A stretch of 27,241 bases of DNA. Origin: a virus. How positions within the stretch are numbered: position 1 is the stretch's first letter; every line of letters starts with the position of its first letter. The stretch lies in the IMG/VR virus record IMGVR_UViG_3300025840_000201, positions 1 to 27,241 of that record. One strand, given 5' to 3'. Under the pieces are notes generated by a model. The model made no database searches, was not told the DNA's origin, and was given only the letters and a program-made list of their open reading frames with translations. Positions 12,060 through 18,767 of the stretch are shown here, in pieces. Both the position numbers and the translations under genes were made by a program.

Positions 12060-12463
12060 TACTTTGATACTCCCTTAAACTTCTCAAAGGTGCGCATCCC
12101 ACCTAAACCAAGCATTCCCAACAACACTGTCATCAGGCTTTGCATATCAAACTCTGGCAGTGGTGGATGCTGTAAATCAAACCACCCTGTCACAAAAAGT
12201 GTGACGGGTAAGCCCAAGAAGTGCCAGAACAACGCCAACCCGCAAGTCCAACCAACAAATGGACGCCACCCTGCTATGAAGATGTTGCGTGATTTAGCTT
12301 CCTCTTTGTTTATCTCTATCTGACCACGCGCCAACTCTTGTGCATGACGCTCTGCCATTGTTGCGATTTCGTGCGCAAGTTTGGCTTTCTGGTCTTTATC
12401 CTCAACAACCTTGTCAAGAATGTTGCTTACTGGATCAACCAGCTTTCCCAACAAATCAAGCAT
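12059..12463 (-). CDS. holin (3TM GTA-holin type)
   Basis: A 134-aa protein. Residues 1-60 are an amphipathic charged helix (DKDQKAKLAHEIATMAERHA). FIAGWRPFVGWTCGLAL (about 63-79) then opens the membrane part, with hydrophobic segments at about 70-92 and 108-123 and a LLGMLGLGGMRTFEKFKGV ending. The GWRP-F-GW and 'LGLGG-RT-EK' blocks identify the holin family first described in alphaproteobacterial gene transfer agents. It makes the membrane hole that releases the endolysin. The ATG at 12463 overlaps the stop of a 31-aa frame, and the stop overlaps the endolysin start, so lysis genes are tightly coupled. Confidence 0.88.
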   Translation of the reverse strand: MLDLLGKLVDPVSNILDKVVEDKDQKAKLAHEIATMAERHAQELARGQIEINKEEAKSRNIFIAGWRPFVGWTCGLALFWHFLGLPVTLFVTGWFDLQHPPLPEFDMQSLMTVLLGMLGLGGMRTFEKFKGVSK

Positions 12464-12558
12464 TACACCATAACCCCCTGATATAGCGTCATCTCAACGC
12501 CTAGAATAATCTCTAGCAGCTTCACAATAACGTGCGTTAATAACTGCTCACCTGACAT
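12463..12558 (-). CDS. 31-aa hydrophobic peptide coupled to the holin
   Basis: A very short frame from the ATG at 12558, starting within the end of the EF-hand gene and stopping with a TAA that overlaps the holin ATG. GGAAAG lies about ten bases upstream. The product is mostly hydrophobic (LLTHVIVKLLEIILGVEM) and could be one amphipathic or membrane helix. The frame fills the otherwise empty gap between the two genes with no stop. It may be a real peptide that tunes lysis timing, or only a reading frame that couples ribosomes to the holin gene. Confidence 0.45.
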   Translation of the reverse strand: MSGEQLLTHVIVKLLEIILGVEMTLYQGVMV

Positions 12559-12880
12559 CTACGTTTTCTTTCCGCGAAACATTGGCTTCCATTGCGTTGA
12601 AACCAAAGTATGCCGCCACAACACCGCTGGCCCCAATCACATAAACACTAGCAATGTCCGTAATTAGCTCTGCCGCACGATCTAAGCCCACCCAGACTGC
12701 GAGAAATATAACTAGCGGGTAGACAAGCATTCCAGCCGTACACGCCACTGTGAGCCGCCTCTGCGTGTCTCTCTTAGCGTCTTGGTCTAGCATACGCCTG
12801 CGACGATCTTCCAACATGATCTCGCGTTCATCGGGATCAATCTTTCCGTTTCCGTTTAGATCGTAGTTTTCCTTGTTCAT
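12548..12880 (-). CDS. EF-hand loop membrane protein in the lysis cluster
   Basis: A 110-aa protein from the ATG at 12880, with AAAGG seven bases before. Residues 7-18 are a perfect EF-hand loop, DLNGNGKIDPDE, with Asp, Asn, Asn, Ile, Asp and Glu in the calcium-binding positions. A charged helix follows (EREIMLEDRRRRMLDQDAKR). Two membrane segments come next at about 44-66 and 72-97 (VACTAGMLVYPLVIFLAVWV and VYVIGASGVVAAYFGF), then a basic-acidic tail. I recognise this architecture from small membrane proteins of marine phages. A second holin or calcium-dependent lysis factor is plausible. The position between other membrane genes and the holin supports a lysis or envelope role. Confidence 0.75.
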   Translation of the reverse strand: MNKENYDLNGNGKIDPDEREIMLEDRRRRMLDQDAKRDTQRRLTVACTAGMLVYPLVIFLAVWVGLDRAAELITDIASVYVIGASGVVAAYFGFNAMEANVSRKENVDVR

Positions 12881-12974
12881 TGAAATACCTTTCGGCTATC
12901 CGCTTATGCGTGGTGATGATAACCACTTTATTATCATCCGTCAAAACAACCCACTGACCCAGTTTATTTTCCAC
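12837..12974 (-). CDS. 45-aa basic small protein (GTG start, tentative)
   Basis: A short frame ending at 12837. The GTG at 12974 is the likely start because it overlaps the end of the preceding 58-aa gene by 11 bases; longer in-frame starts lie inside that gene. The product (VENKLGQWVVLTDDNKVVII then TTHKRIAERYFNEQGKL) has two beta strands, a helix and a Lys/Arg tail, a sensible small fold. There is only a weak Shine-Dalgarno sequence. It overlaps the start of the EF-hand gene by 44 bases. Real gene status is uncertain; the family is not recognised. Confidence 0.4.
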   Translation of the reverse strand: MENKLGQWVVLTDDNKVVIITTHKRIAERYFNEQGKLRSKRKRKD

Positions 12975-13140
12975 TAACTTCAAGGCAAACCACAGTCTGG
13001 CTGTTGTGAACAACCAAACCCTCTCTTGCCTTTCTGCGCTCCTGTTCGCATTCCTCATATGTCGCGTGTGTTGGGCCGATCTGATAATATTTTAACTCAG
13101 CAGATGGAATGTATTGTATAAACACAAGAACGTAAATCAT
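12964..13140 (-). CDS. 58-aa protein with N-terminal membrane or signal segment
   Basis: A 58-aa protein. The ATG at 13140 overlaps the upstream TGA (TGATG), and AAGGGGG lies upstream, so TTG and GTG starts before it are not needed. It begins with a hydrophobic stretch (MIYVLVFIQYIPSAELKYYQ). A small domain with THATYEECEQERRKAREGL and a final QTVVCLEVSGK follows, containing two Cys that could form a disulphide outside the cytoplasm. I recall similar small proteins in phages and bacteria, usually unannotated. A secreted or membrane-anchored lysis accessory (spanin-like) is possible but not demonstrated: no lipobox is seen. Confidence 0.55.
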   Translation of the reverse strand: MIYVLVFIQYIPSAELKYYQIGPTHATYEECEQERRKAREGLVVHNSQTVVCLEVSGK

Positions 13141-13616
13141 CACCAACGCCCCCTTGCTTTACCAACAATATAAATAGCCAAAACCAAGATCACTCCACCA
13201 ACCGCAAACGCAGTCAAACCAACCGCCCAGTTAATGCAGTTATCTATAAACTCTTGTTTTTTGTATGCAGCCTCTTTGCGAATACGCCGCTGTTCAGCTT
13301 CTATTCTAAGAACCTCATCCCATGCCGATGGCCCATATATGAAAGAAATATGATCCTTAATTTCTTTGCGCATTTGCTCCATTTTGCGCTTTTCATTCCA
13401 AAGCAACACGGCATTTTCGGGGTCAGATGCCTTGAACGTCTTTTCCCACCAAGGCGGGTTTTTCTGGCGTTCTTCTAATCTATTGAAATCGGAAAAGGCT
13501 TGGCCCCACGTTGCAATCGTGTTGCCCATTTCTTGGATGTCTTTACCCGTGGAAATAGCTGCCTTGAGCGTTTTATACGCTCCTGTCGCTAATGCTACGC
13601 AGCTAACGGGATCCAT
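13140..13616 (-). CDS. conserved marine-phage membrane protein
   Basis: A 158-aa protein from the ATG at 13616. The N-terminus MDPVSCVALATGAYKTLKAA is a pattern I recognise from small proteins of marine phages. The middle is a charged coiled-coil region (about residues 74-125: KRKMEQMRKEIKDHISFIYG, then WDEVLRIEAEQRRIRKEAAY). One transmembrane segment lies at about 129-151 (WAVGLTAFAVGGVILVLAIY), with a basic end. The arrangement is a cytoplasmic coiled coil anchored at the C-terminus. The function is unknown. It belongs to a run of membrane proteins that leads to the holin, so a role in lysis or at the membrane during assembly is likely. Confidence 0.7.
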   Translation of the reverse strand: MDPVSCVALATGAYKTLKAAISTGKDIQEMGNTIATWGQAFSDFNRLEERQKNPPWWEKTFKASDPENAVLLWNEKRKMEQMRKEIKDHISFIYGPSAWDEVLRIEAEQRRIRKEAAYKKQEFIDNCINWAVGLTAFAVGGVILVLAIYIVGKARGRW

Positions 13617-13620
13617 CGCA

Positions 13621-13872
13621 TCACTTGTTTTCTATATAGTCGCGGATATGCTTTAGGTTTTCGTCAATACGCCCAAGCATTACCGCATGGTCATTTACAC
13701 GGTTTTCCAACATCTCTACGTCATTCGTATTGCGCATGATGTTGTTAGTATTCGTTTCAATCGTATTCTGCGCATCTGCAATAAGCCAACCCAAGATGAA
13801 GGTTTGCGCCACAATGCCAACTAAAAAAGATATAGGAATTGTCTTTGACAAATGCCAATTCTCGTTCGCCAT
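13621..13872 (-). CDS. membrane-anchored coiled-coil protein
   Basis: An 83-aa protein. The ATG at 13872 is chosen because GAGGA lies seven bases before it; the in-frame ATGs further upstream lack this. A transmembrane helix at about residues 12-33 (IPISFLVGIVAQTFILGWLI) is followed by a coiled coil (TIETNTNNIMRNTNDVEMLE then NRVNDHAVMLGRIDENLKHI). This topology is shared by XhlA-type proteins and other phage membrane proteins linked to lysis. It lies between a small head-region gene and the MDPV-type membrane protein. Family is not certain. Confidence 0.7.
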   Translation of the reverse strand: MANENWHLSKTIPISFLVGIVAQTFILGWLIADAQNTIETNTNNIMRNTNDVEMLENRVNDHAVMLGRIDENLKHIRDYIENK

Positions 13873-13882
13873 GTTCTGATCC

Positions 13883-14167
13883 TCAATAACCATTTGCAAT
13901 CAGCTTGCTAAATTCACCACTCATCAACTTCTTTTTAACATATTCTGCGAACTCTTGCGATCCTATTTTGGCACCACACTCCCGCGACCACATTTCAGCA
14001 ACCACAAAAGGTATTGAGCCAGCTAGACGCATGTCAGACTTACGGTTGTGACCGTCAATATTGCGCTCTTTGTTAAAGTCCAGAATGCTTTGAATATCTT
14101 GGCTACGCTTTACAATAACCTTGTCATCTTCTGTGTGCCATTCAGTGTTTAGAATAGTGTCAGACAT
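13883..14167 (-). CDS. small conserved phage protein next to capsid genes
   Basis: A 94-aa protein from the ATG at 14167, overlapping the previous gene's end by eight bases. The N-terminus has ILNTEWHTEDDKVIVKRSQD and the middle DGHNRKSDMRLAGSIPFVVA, with EFAEYVKKKLMSGEFSKL at the end. I recognise the 'MSDTI-T-WH' opening with a following 'EMR-AASFP' block as a recurrent family in marine podovirus-like phages. The function is unknown. Its place three genes after the major capsid protein suggests a head-completion or host-related role, not proved. Confidence 0.65.
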   Translation of the reverse strand: MSDTILNTEWHTEDDKVIVKRSQDIQSILDFNKERNIDGHNRKSDMRLAGSIPFVVAEMWSRECGAKIGSQEFAEYVKKKLMSGEFSKLIANGY

Positions 14168-14417
14168 TCTTCTTTGGCCTTCCGCGTTTCTTAGGTGCTT
14201 TCCCGCCTTCCCACGCTTCGTTTACATCTGGCGTAGAAGGGTCATCAGCTTTTAGCTTTCCTTTAGCATCACGCGCACGTTTGACTGTAACTTCTTTTGC
14301 AAACCCATTGGCAATCATTGCTTTGCCATCTGCTGCCGTGACCTCAATAACATCGCCTTTGTTTTTTCTCGCCCCATCAACAAAGGGCTGGCGATCTGTT
14401 GTAATTTCAATCTTCAT
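14160..14417 (-). CDS. small head-region protein with basic tail
   Basis: An 85-aa protein. The ATG at 14417 is chosen because GGGAG lies seven bases upstream; the longer in-frame start at 14447 would run through the terminator hairpin. Residues 1-45 (MKIEITTDRQPFVDGARKNK, then GDVIEVTAADGKAMIANGFA) resemble a small beta-rich fold common after the capsid gene, with a 'KGDV-EV-A-Ak-LIA-G-A' motif. The tail is charged and ends KAPKKRGRPKKNV, an AT-hook-like GRP core that could touch packaged DNA. It is likely a minor head or connector protein; the exact role is not known. Confidence 0.6.
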   Translation of the reverse strand: MKIEITTDRQPFVDGARKNKGDVIEVTAADGKAMIANGFAKEVTVKRARDAKGKLKADDPSTPDVNEAWEGGKAPKKRGRPKKNV

Positions 14418-14434
14418 AACAAGCTCCCGATAGG

Positions 14435-14458
14435 AAAAGGGGGCCATGATAGCCCCCT
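14435..14458 (-). terminator. terminator hairpin after the major capsid gene
   Basis: On the minus strand, GGGGGC (14457-14452) pairs with GCCCCC (14444-14439) over a seven-base loop, followed by TTTT (14438-14435). The T run is short, so read-through to the downstream genes is probable; this would lower their expression relative to capsid. Confidence 0.65.
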
Positions 14459-14464
14459 CTAATA

Positions 14465-15424
14465 TTATGAGCAGTCTGCGATAACGCCGTGTGCTTTCTC
14501 TGAAGTGACCTGTAGGCCATATTCCGCAGAGATCAAACGGCGCTCTGACAAACCAGTTTTTGCAAGAGGCTCTTGCTTCGCTGTTTGCAAGAATGCAACC
14601 GCTGCATAGTTTGGATCAAGCACGAACACGTCACGCGCACGAATGTGACGCGCTGGAACAATTTGAAGTTCACCAAAATCAGAGATGTAAACGTCAATTG
14701 CTGCGTTCAACTTGCTATCTTCTGCTTCTTTGTAACGTGTTGCGTTACCTGTGAAAGTAGAGATAGTTTGCTTGTTTGATGATCCACAAAGAACAACGCT
14801 TGGCTCTGCGCCTGCATCCCAACAATCAGCAATGACACCCTTTAGGATTGTCTCTGTGATTGCACGTTGTGTACCATCTGTTGCTGCCGCATCAGGATAA
14901 CCAGCAGAACCAGAACCTGATGTTGTACCGTCAGCACCGCCTGTGCCACGCGCAGTGTTTGTTGTCAAAAACGCTGGTAGACCCGCAGTTTGACGCGCTG
15001 TGCCTGATGCACCCGCTGACGCTGCTACGTTGTCCAACAACATTTTTTCCATGTCGCGCTTCATTTCAGACAGCTTGTAAGCAACTTGCTTCGCAACTGT
15101 TTGAGCATCTGCAACACCGTTTACCGCTTGGTTTGTTGATGATACTTCAACAACTTTCGCAGAAATCTGTGTGTAGTTACCCTTACGAACCGCGTTTGTT
15201 GGTGCAGTGTTGGAAAGGCCAACGTCACCCTCAATCTGGCGGTTTGATGCAGCCGCTGCAAGGTCTACTTCACTCCACTCAAAGTAAGTGTTGTCTACGT
15301 TGCGTGTGCCGATTGTTGACATGAAAATAGTTTCAGTCGGGCTGATTGAGGCTAATGCGGGTGCAAGATCCTCTCTTATTGTGCTTACATCGTAAGTTTC
15401 GTTTGTGTTTGCTGTTACAGCCAT
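14465..15424 (-). CDS. major capsid protein (DUF5309/SU10-like)
   Basis: A 319-aa protein from the ATG at 15424, with AAAGGA about nine bases before, the strong initiation expected for capsid. The N-terminus has EDLAPALASISPTETIFMST and NTYFEWSEVDLAAA (about residues 46-59) followed by NRQIEGD. The C-terminus has IVPARHIRARDVFVLDPNYA (about 257-276) and TGLSERRLISAEYGLQVTSE. The 'FEW--D-L' and 'EG' signature matches the DUF5309 family of HK97-fold capsid proteins (phage SU10 type). It forms the icosahedral shell. Gly/Ala/Ser-rich residues 136-185 are probably a surface loop. The gene follows the scaffold, as expected. Confidence 0.88.
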   Translation of the reverse strand: MAVTANTNETYDVSTIREDLAPALASISPTETIFMSTIGTRNVDNTYFEWSEVDLAAAASNRQIEGDVGLSNTAPTNAVRKGNYTQISAKVVEVSSTNQAVNGVADAQTVAKQVAYKLSEMKRDMEKMLLDNVAASAGASGTARQTAGLPAFLTTNTARGTGGADGTTSGSGSAGYPDAAATDGTQRAITETILKGVIADCWDAGAEPSVVLCGSSNKQTISTFTGNATRYKEAEDSKLNAAIDVYISDFGELQIVPARHIRARDVFVLDPNYAAVAFLQTAKQEPLAKTGLSERRLISAEYGLQVTSEKAHGVIADCS

Positions 15425-15447
15425 TGTCTTATTCCTTTAGACAAAAG

Positions 15448-16431
15448 TTAAGAGGTTAGCCAGTTAGCAATATCATCTATGCTTCCTGACCGCTTCATAG
15501 CCGCTGATGCTTTTTTAGCCTTTGATGCCTTGCCAGCCGTTGCCGCTCTTTTAGCTGCTGGCTTCACTACTGGACGCGCACCCTCTGCCTTTTTCTGGGC
15601 ATTGGACTTGTTCGCCTGTAGCTCCCGCCATTTCAGCGCATCATTCAAGATCATAACTTCCTCTGCTGTTTTCACTGTGCTGATCTGCTCATCTGTCAGA
15701 TCGTAGTGCTTTTTAGCTTTAGAAGACATTTCCTGTATGAACACTGTACGCTTTTCAGGGTCAGCAAATTCAGGCATCCATTCCGACAAACGCTGGGCTT
15801 GCTGTTCAAGATACTGGTTATGCTGCTGTTCCTCTTGGGCGCGTTGCTGCTGCGTCACATACTGAACTTGACGTTCCCACTGTTGACGCTGTTCTACGGC
15901 GCGACGATATTCTTCTGCTTGTAGCTGAAAACCAAGAGGGTCACTGTCTTTCAGTTCCTCAGAAGGATATTCAGGCACAACAGGAATACCACCTTGCTGG
16001 GCTTGGTTAATCAAATGCTGTAGCATCTGGCTTTGTTGGACAAATTGCTGTGCTTGCTGATCTAATTGCTTCTTAGTCTCAGCGTTTTCAGCCATGCCCT
16101 TTTGGATGTACTTTTGCCCTGAGTAACCACGGGTAAGCTCATCTAGGTCTACCTGACGCTCCTCACCATCAACTTTGACAGTGAAATATGTCGGCTCCTC
16201 TTGAGCTGCGGGTTCCTCAACCTCAACATCCTCATCATATGTCTCTGTGTCGTCATATGATACGTCATCATCCTGATCTTGTGCTTCAATCTCTACTGCT
16301 TCAGGCTGAGTGTCCTCAGTTACCGCAACAGCTTCCTCTGATGCATCATCAGAATTACTAGGCGTTTGCAAAATCAAGTTTTCAGTAACCGCCTCTAAAT
16401 CGTTACCGTTGATTGGGTTAGTCGTTTCCAC
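15448..16431 (-). CDS. capsid scaffolding protein
   Basis: A 327-aa protein starting with GTG at 16431, after AAGGGAAAG; the start overlaps the preceding gene by 14 bases. Residues 1-77 are very acidic (QDQDDDVSYDDTETYDEDVE). FTVKVDGEERQVDLDELTRGYS follows at about residues 83-104, then a long Gln-rich coiled coil (about 115-220: KKQLDQQAQQFVQQSQMLQH). A Lys/Ala-rich basic C-terminus (about 275-318) comes last. The architecture of acidic head, coiled coil and basic tail that binds capsid is that of P22-type and related scaffolds. Position between portal-side gene and major capsid confirms it. It guides shell assembly and then leaves. Confidence 0.85.
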   Translation of the reverse strand: METTNPINGNDLEAVTENLILQTPSNSDDASEEAVAVTEDTQPEAVEIEAQDQDDDVSYDDTETYDEDVEVEEPAAQEEPTYFTVKVDGEERQVDLDELTRGYSGQKYIQKGMAENAETKKQLDQQAQQFVQQSQMLQHLINQAQQGGIPVVPEYPSEELKDSDPLGFQLQAEEYRRAVEQRQQWERQVQYVTQQQRAQEEQQHNQYLEQQAQRLSEWMPEFADPEKRTVFIQEMSSKAKKHYDLTDEQISTVKTAEEVMILNDALKWRELQANKSNAQKKAEGARPVVKPAAKRAATAGKASKAKKASAAMKRSGSIDDIANWLTS

Positions 16432-16666
16432 GGTGCTTTCCCTTCCGTTGTACTAGCGCCAAGGCATCTACATCAGCCTGTAGTTGACGCTCTATTGCTG
16501 TTAATGCCCTCAAAATGGCGTGAGCATCCTCACGTTTCTCCACCTCTTGGGCGCTGCTATCTGCGAAAGTCCTCATTTGGGTGTCCCGCAAATCCTTTAT
16601 GGTTTCCTTAAACCATTCATTCTCTAACAGTGATTTTGAGCGTTTAGCTCTTTGCTCAATATCCAC
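16418..16666 (-). CDS. small helical head-morphogenesis protein
   Basis: An 82-aa protein starting with GTG at 16666, inside the last codons of the portal gene, with GGGA seven bases before. It is all-helical and charged (MDIEQRAKRSKSLLENEWFK). A SSAQEVEKREDAHAILRALT stretch (about residues 37-56) then leads to a final ERQLQADVDALALVQRKG helix. Similar short helical proteins sit between portal and scaffold in many phages and have no firm function. The tight overlaps with portal (11 bases) and scaffold (14 bases) show that it belongs to the head operon. Confidence 0.7.
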   Translation of the reverse strand: MDIEQRAKRSKSLLENEWFKETIKDLRDTQMRTFADSSAQEVEKREDAHAILRALTAIERQLQADVDALALVQRKGKHRGND

Positions 16667-18767
16667 CTTGCATTCCCATCATCTGCGCGTTGTGTTCGCG
16701 TACTGCGTCTTGCTCTGCTTTCACGCTTGCTACATCAACCGCTGTTCCGTACTTGCCAAGTATCTCAGCAACCTTAACCGCCAAGTCTTGAACCATGTCA
16801 TCACGCGCCAAGTCATCATCCATGCCCAACTTGTGCATCTTATACTGATAGTCCATCTGAGCCTTAGTCATGTCTACTTGCGCTTTCGTTTGCGCTTTCA
16901 TGGCTTCGGTCTGCATAAACGCTGCATTCGGATCAGGCTGTTGCGCTTGCATCATTGCTTGCTGCTGCGCCATCTGCTGTTGCTGCATCATCATCTGTTG
17001 CTCAATCTCTGGGGTCATCGGCATGAAGTAACGATCCGCATTGCGCAATCCACCAAGAGCCAACAAATCAGCCAAAGTGTTTCTGATCTGCGTAAGCGTT
17101 ACAACACCGTTCATAGGGCCATACGCTTGGTAGATACCTTGCTGTATCTGTAGGGCTTGCTGTAGGGCCGCTGCGCGTTCATTCTCGCGTCCCGTGCCAA
17201 TACCTACGTTGACAATCAAATCCATGTCTGTGTCCCAAGCTCTGGGGTCTACAGGGACAAATGAACCATTCAGGCGCATGATTTCTTCGTTGTCAGTATT
17301 CTTAACCATCAAATCCAACATGATGCGGAACATCTGGCGCATACCGCCCTCTGCAAAGTTACGCGCAATCACCTCTGCTTGACCTGTCTGACCTTCCATA
17401 GATGCTGCAACCGCTGTTGCTGTAGAAGATGCCAATACGTCTGGATCAAGACCCTGCGCCATTTTAGAAACGCCTGTCTTGTTATCTACTAACTGGTCAA
17501 AGTATTGCAGTGCTGGAAGTGTCTGACCCGCTGTAAACGGTACTGCCATCTCCATGACGCTGTTTGGCGCTTTTACCCGCACAATCCGCCCGATCTCGTT
17601 GTTCAGCAAATCATCAATCGCAACCTGACCATCAACAATCTGCAACGCTGGGTTATTAGTCAGAGCCACGTTATCAAGAACACCGCGCAGCATCGCTGTA
17701 GCCGCGTCCTGATCGTCCATTACCAAATCAACCAATGAAGACCCAAAGAAAGCGTGTGGCTCTGGATCGCACTCAAAGATCGCGTATGGTGCTGTATCTG
17801 CTTCGTAGAAGTTCAACAGTTTGAACGTAGCGCCTGCGCACAAGAACTGATACAGGCGCGGAATACCCGTACCCTCAATGTCCAATTCCATGTATGCGTT
17901 TGTAACTGTGATTTTCTTAGAAGCGGCAGAGATGTTTTCGTCTTCGCCCTCATCTACAGCATAACCACGGCGCTCAAACTCAGCCTCATCATCTACAACG
18001 CTGTACTCTGTGCTGTCTAACCCAGCCAAATCATCAATGCTAAATCCCATCGCAATTAGATCAGATACGCGCATTTCTGTGCTGTGACCGCACACATAGA
18101 AGTTATCAATTCCACGCGCATTGCGGTCTACAAAGAAATCTTCTGGGGGAACGCTCTCAATGCAGATGTCGCCGTGAGGAATAGACCGCGCAATCTTTAC
18201 GTCATGCTCTGGTACTTCAATCTCCATGCCCATCTGATCCATAGAAATGCTCATGCGCATCTCATGCTCAAGAACCTCTACGTCATCGTCTTCAATGATT
18301 ACCGCAAATTCTTCATCGGTCAGATTAGTGAAGGTATGGATTTCTGTTTCCATTTCCTCATTGTAATAAACGTATGCAATCCCAGCTTTCTTAACCATAG
18401 CATCTTGGAATACATCGTTTAGTACGCGGTATCCGTCATGCTGCTGGAACTTATAAGAAATATAGCTAGTCGCTTGCTCTGCTGCTGCAACATCCTCTGG
18501 GCCACGCGGTACAAACTCTACAGGCTTTTCGCTAGTAAGGAATATGCGCTGAATGCTTGGCTTTAGACCACGAACAACCTCACGGCACTTTGTTGCCACA
18601 ACTCTGCTGCGACCTTCCTCATAGCCAATGTCTACCTCACCATCAAAGTAACGCTGTGCCTTGATACGTTGCGGTGCAATCTCGCTGTCTACAAAGTCCA
18701 CCGCGTCTTGGATTGCTTTGGAAACAATGCTTTCAATCTGTGTCTGATCTAGTGGTTCTAGTCTCAT
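16656..18767 (-). CDS. portal protein (P22-like)
   Basis: A 703-aa protein from the ATG at 18767, with AAAGG seven bases before and a four-base ATGA overlap with the upstream gene. It contains the wing and stem features of P22-type portals: RIKAQRYFDGEVDIGYEEGR near residue 40, then ESVPPEDFFVDRNARGID in the middle and LDNVALTNNPALQIVDGQVA near residue 365. A GVSKMAQGLDPDVLASSTAT block marks the stem. The C-terminus is a long Gln/Met-rich coiled coil (about 595-700) like the P22 barrel. The ring of twelve copies forms the packaging channel and tail attachment site. The length equals P22-type portals of about 700-725 residues. Confidence 0.92.
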   Translation of the reverse strand: MRLEPLDQTQIESIVSKAIQDAVDFVDSEIAPQRIKAQRYFDGEVDIGYEEGRSRVVATKCREVVRGLKPSIQRIFLTSEKPVEFVPRGPEDVAAAEQATSYISYKFQQHDGYRVLNDVFQDAMVKKAGIAYVYYNEEMETEIHTFTNLTDEEFAVIIEDDDVEVLEHEMRMSISMDQMGMEIEVPEHDVKIARSIPHGDICIESVPPEDFFVDRNARGIDNFYVCGHSTEMRVSDLIAMGFSIDDLAGLDSTEYSVVDDEAEFERRGYAVDEGEDENISAASKKITVTNAYMELDIEGTGIPRLYQFLCAGATFKLLNFYEADTAPYAIFECDPEPHAFFGSSLVDLVMDDQDAATAMLRGVLDNVALTNNPALQIVDGQVAIDDLLNNEIGRIVRVKAPNSVMEMAVPFTAGQTLPALQYFDQLVDNKTGVSKMAQGLDPDVLASSTATAVAASMEGQTGQAEVIARNFAEGGMRQMFRIMLDLMVKNTDNEEIMRLNGSFVPVDPRAWDTDMDLIVNVGIGTGRENERAAALQQALQIQQGIYQAYGPMNGVVTLTQIRNTLADLLALGGLRNADRYFMPMTPEIEQQMMMQQQQMAQQQAMMQAQQPDPNAAFMQTEAMKAQTKAQVDMTKAQMDYQYKMHKLGMDDDLARDDMVQDLAVKVAEILGKYGTAVDVASVKAEQDAVREHNAQMMGMQGGY

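Noticed and set aside
14860-15324. Plus-strand frame of 154 codons opposite the major capsid gene.
   Set aside because: An antisense shadow of capsid codon structure, with Cys/Leu/His-rich improbable composition and no Shine-Dalgarno sequence.
16950-17010. Low-complexity CTG/TGC-rich tract considered as a regulatory repeat.
   Set aside because: It is explained by the Gln/Met-rich C-terminus of the portal protein, as in P22-type portals.
16581-17153. Plus-strand frame of 190 codons opposite the portal C-terminus.
   Set aside because: It is the complement of the Gln-rich coiled-coil codons, which gives a false His/Leu-rich frame. The portal frame is conserved and complete.
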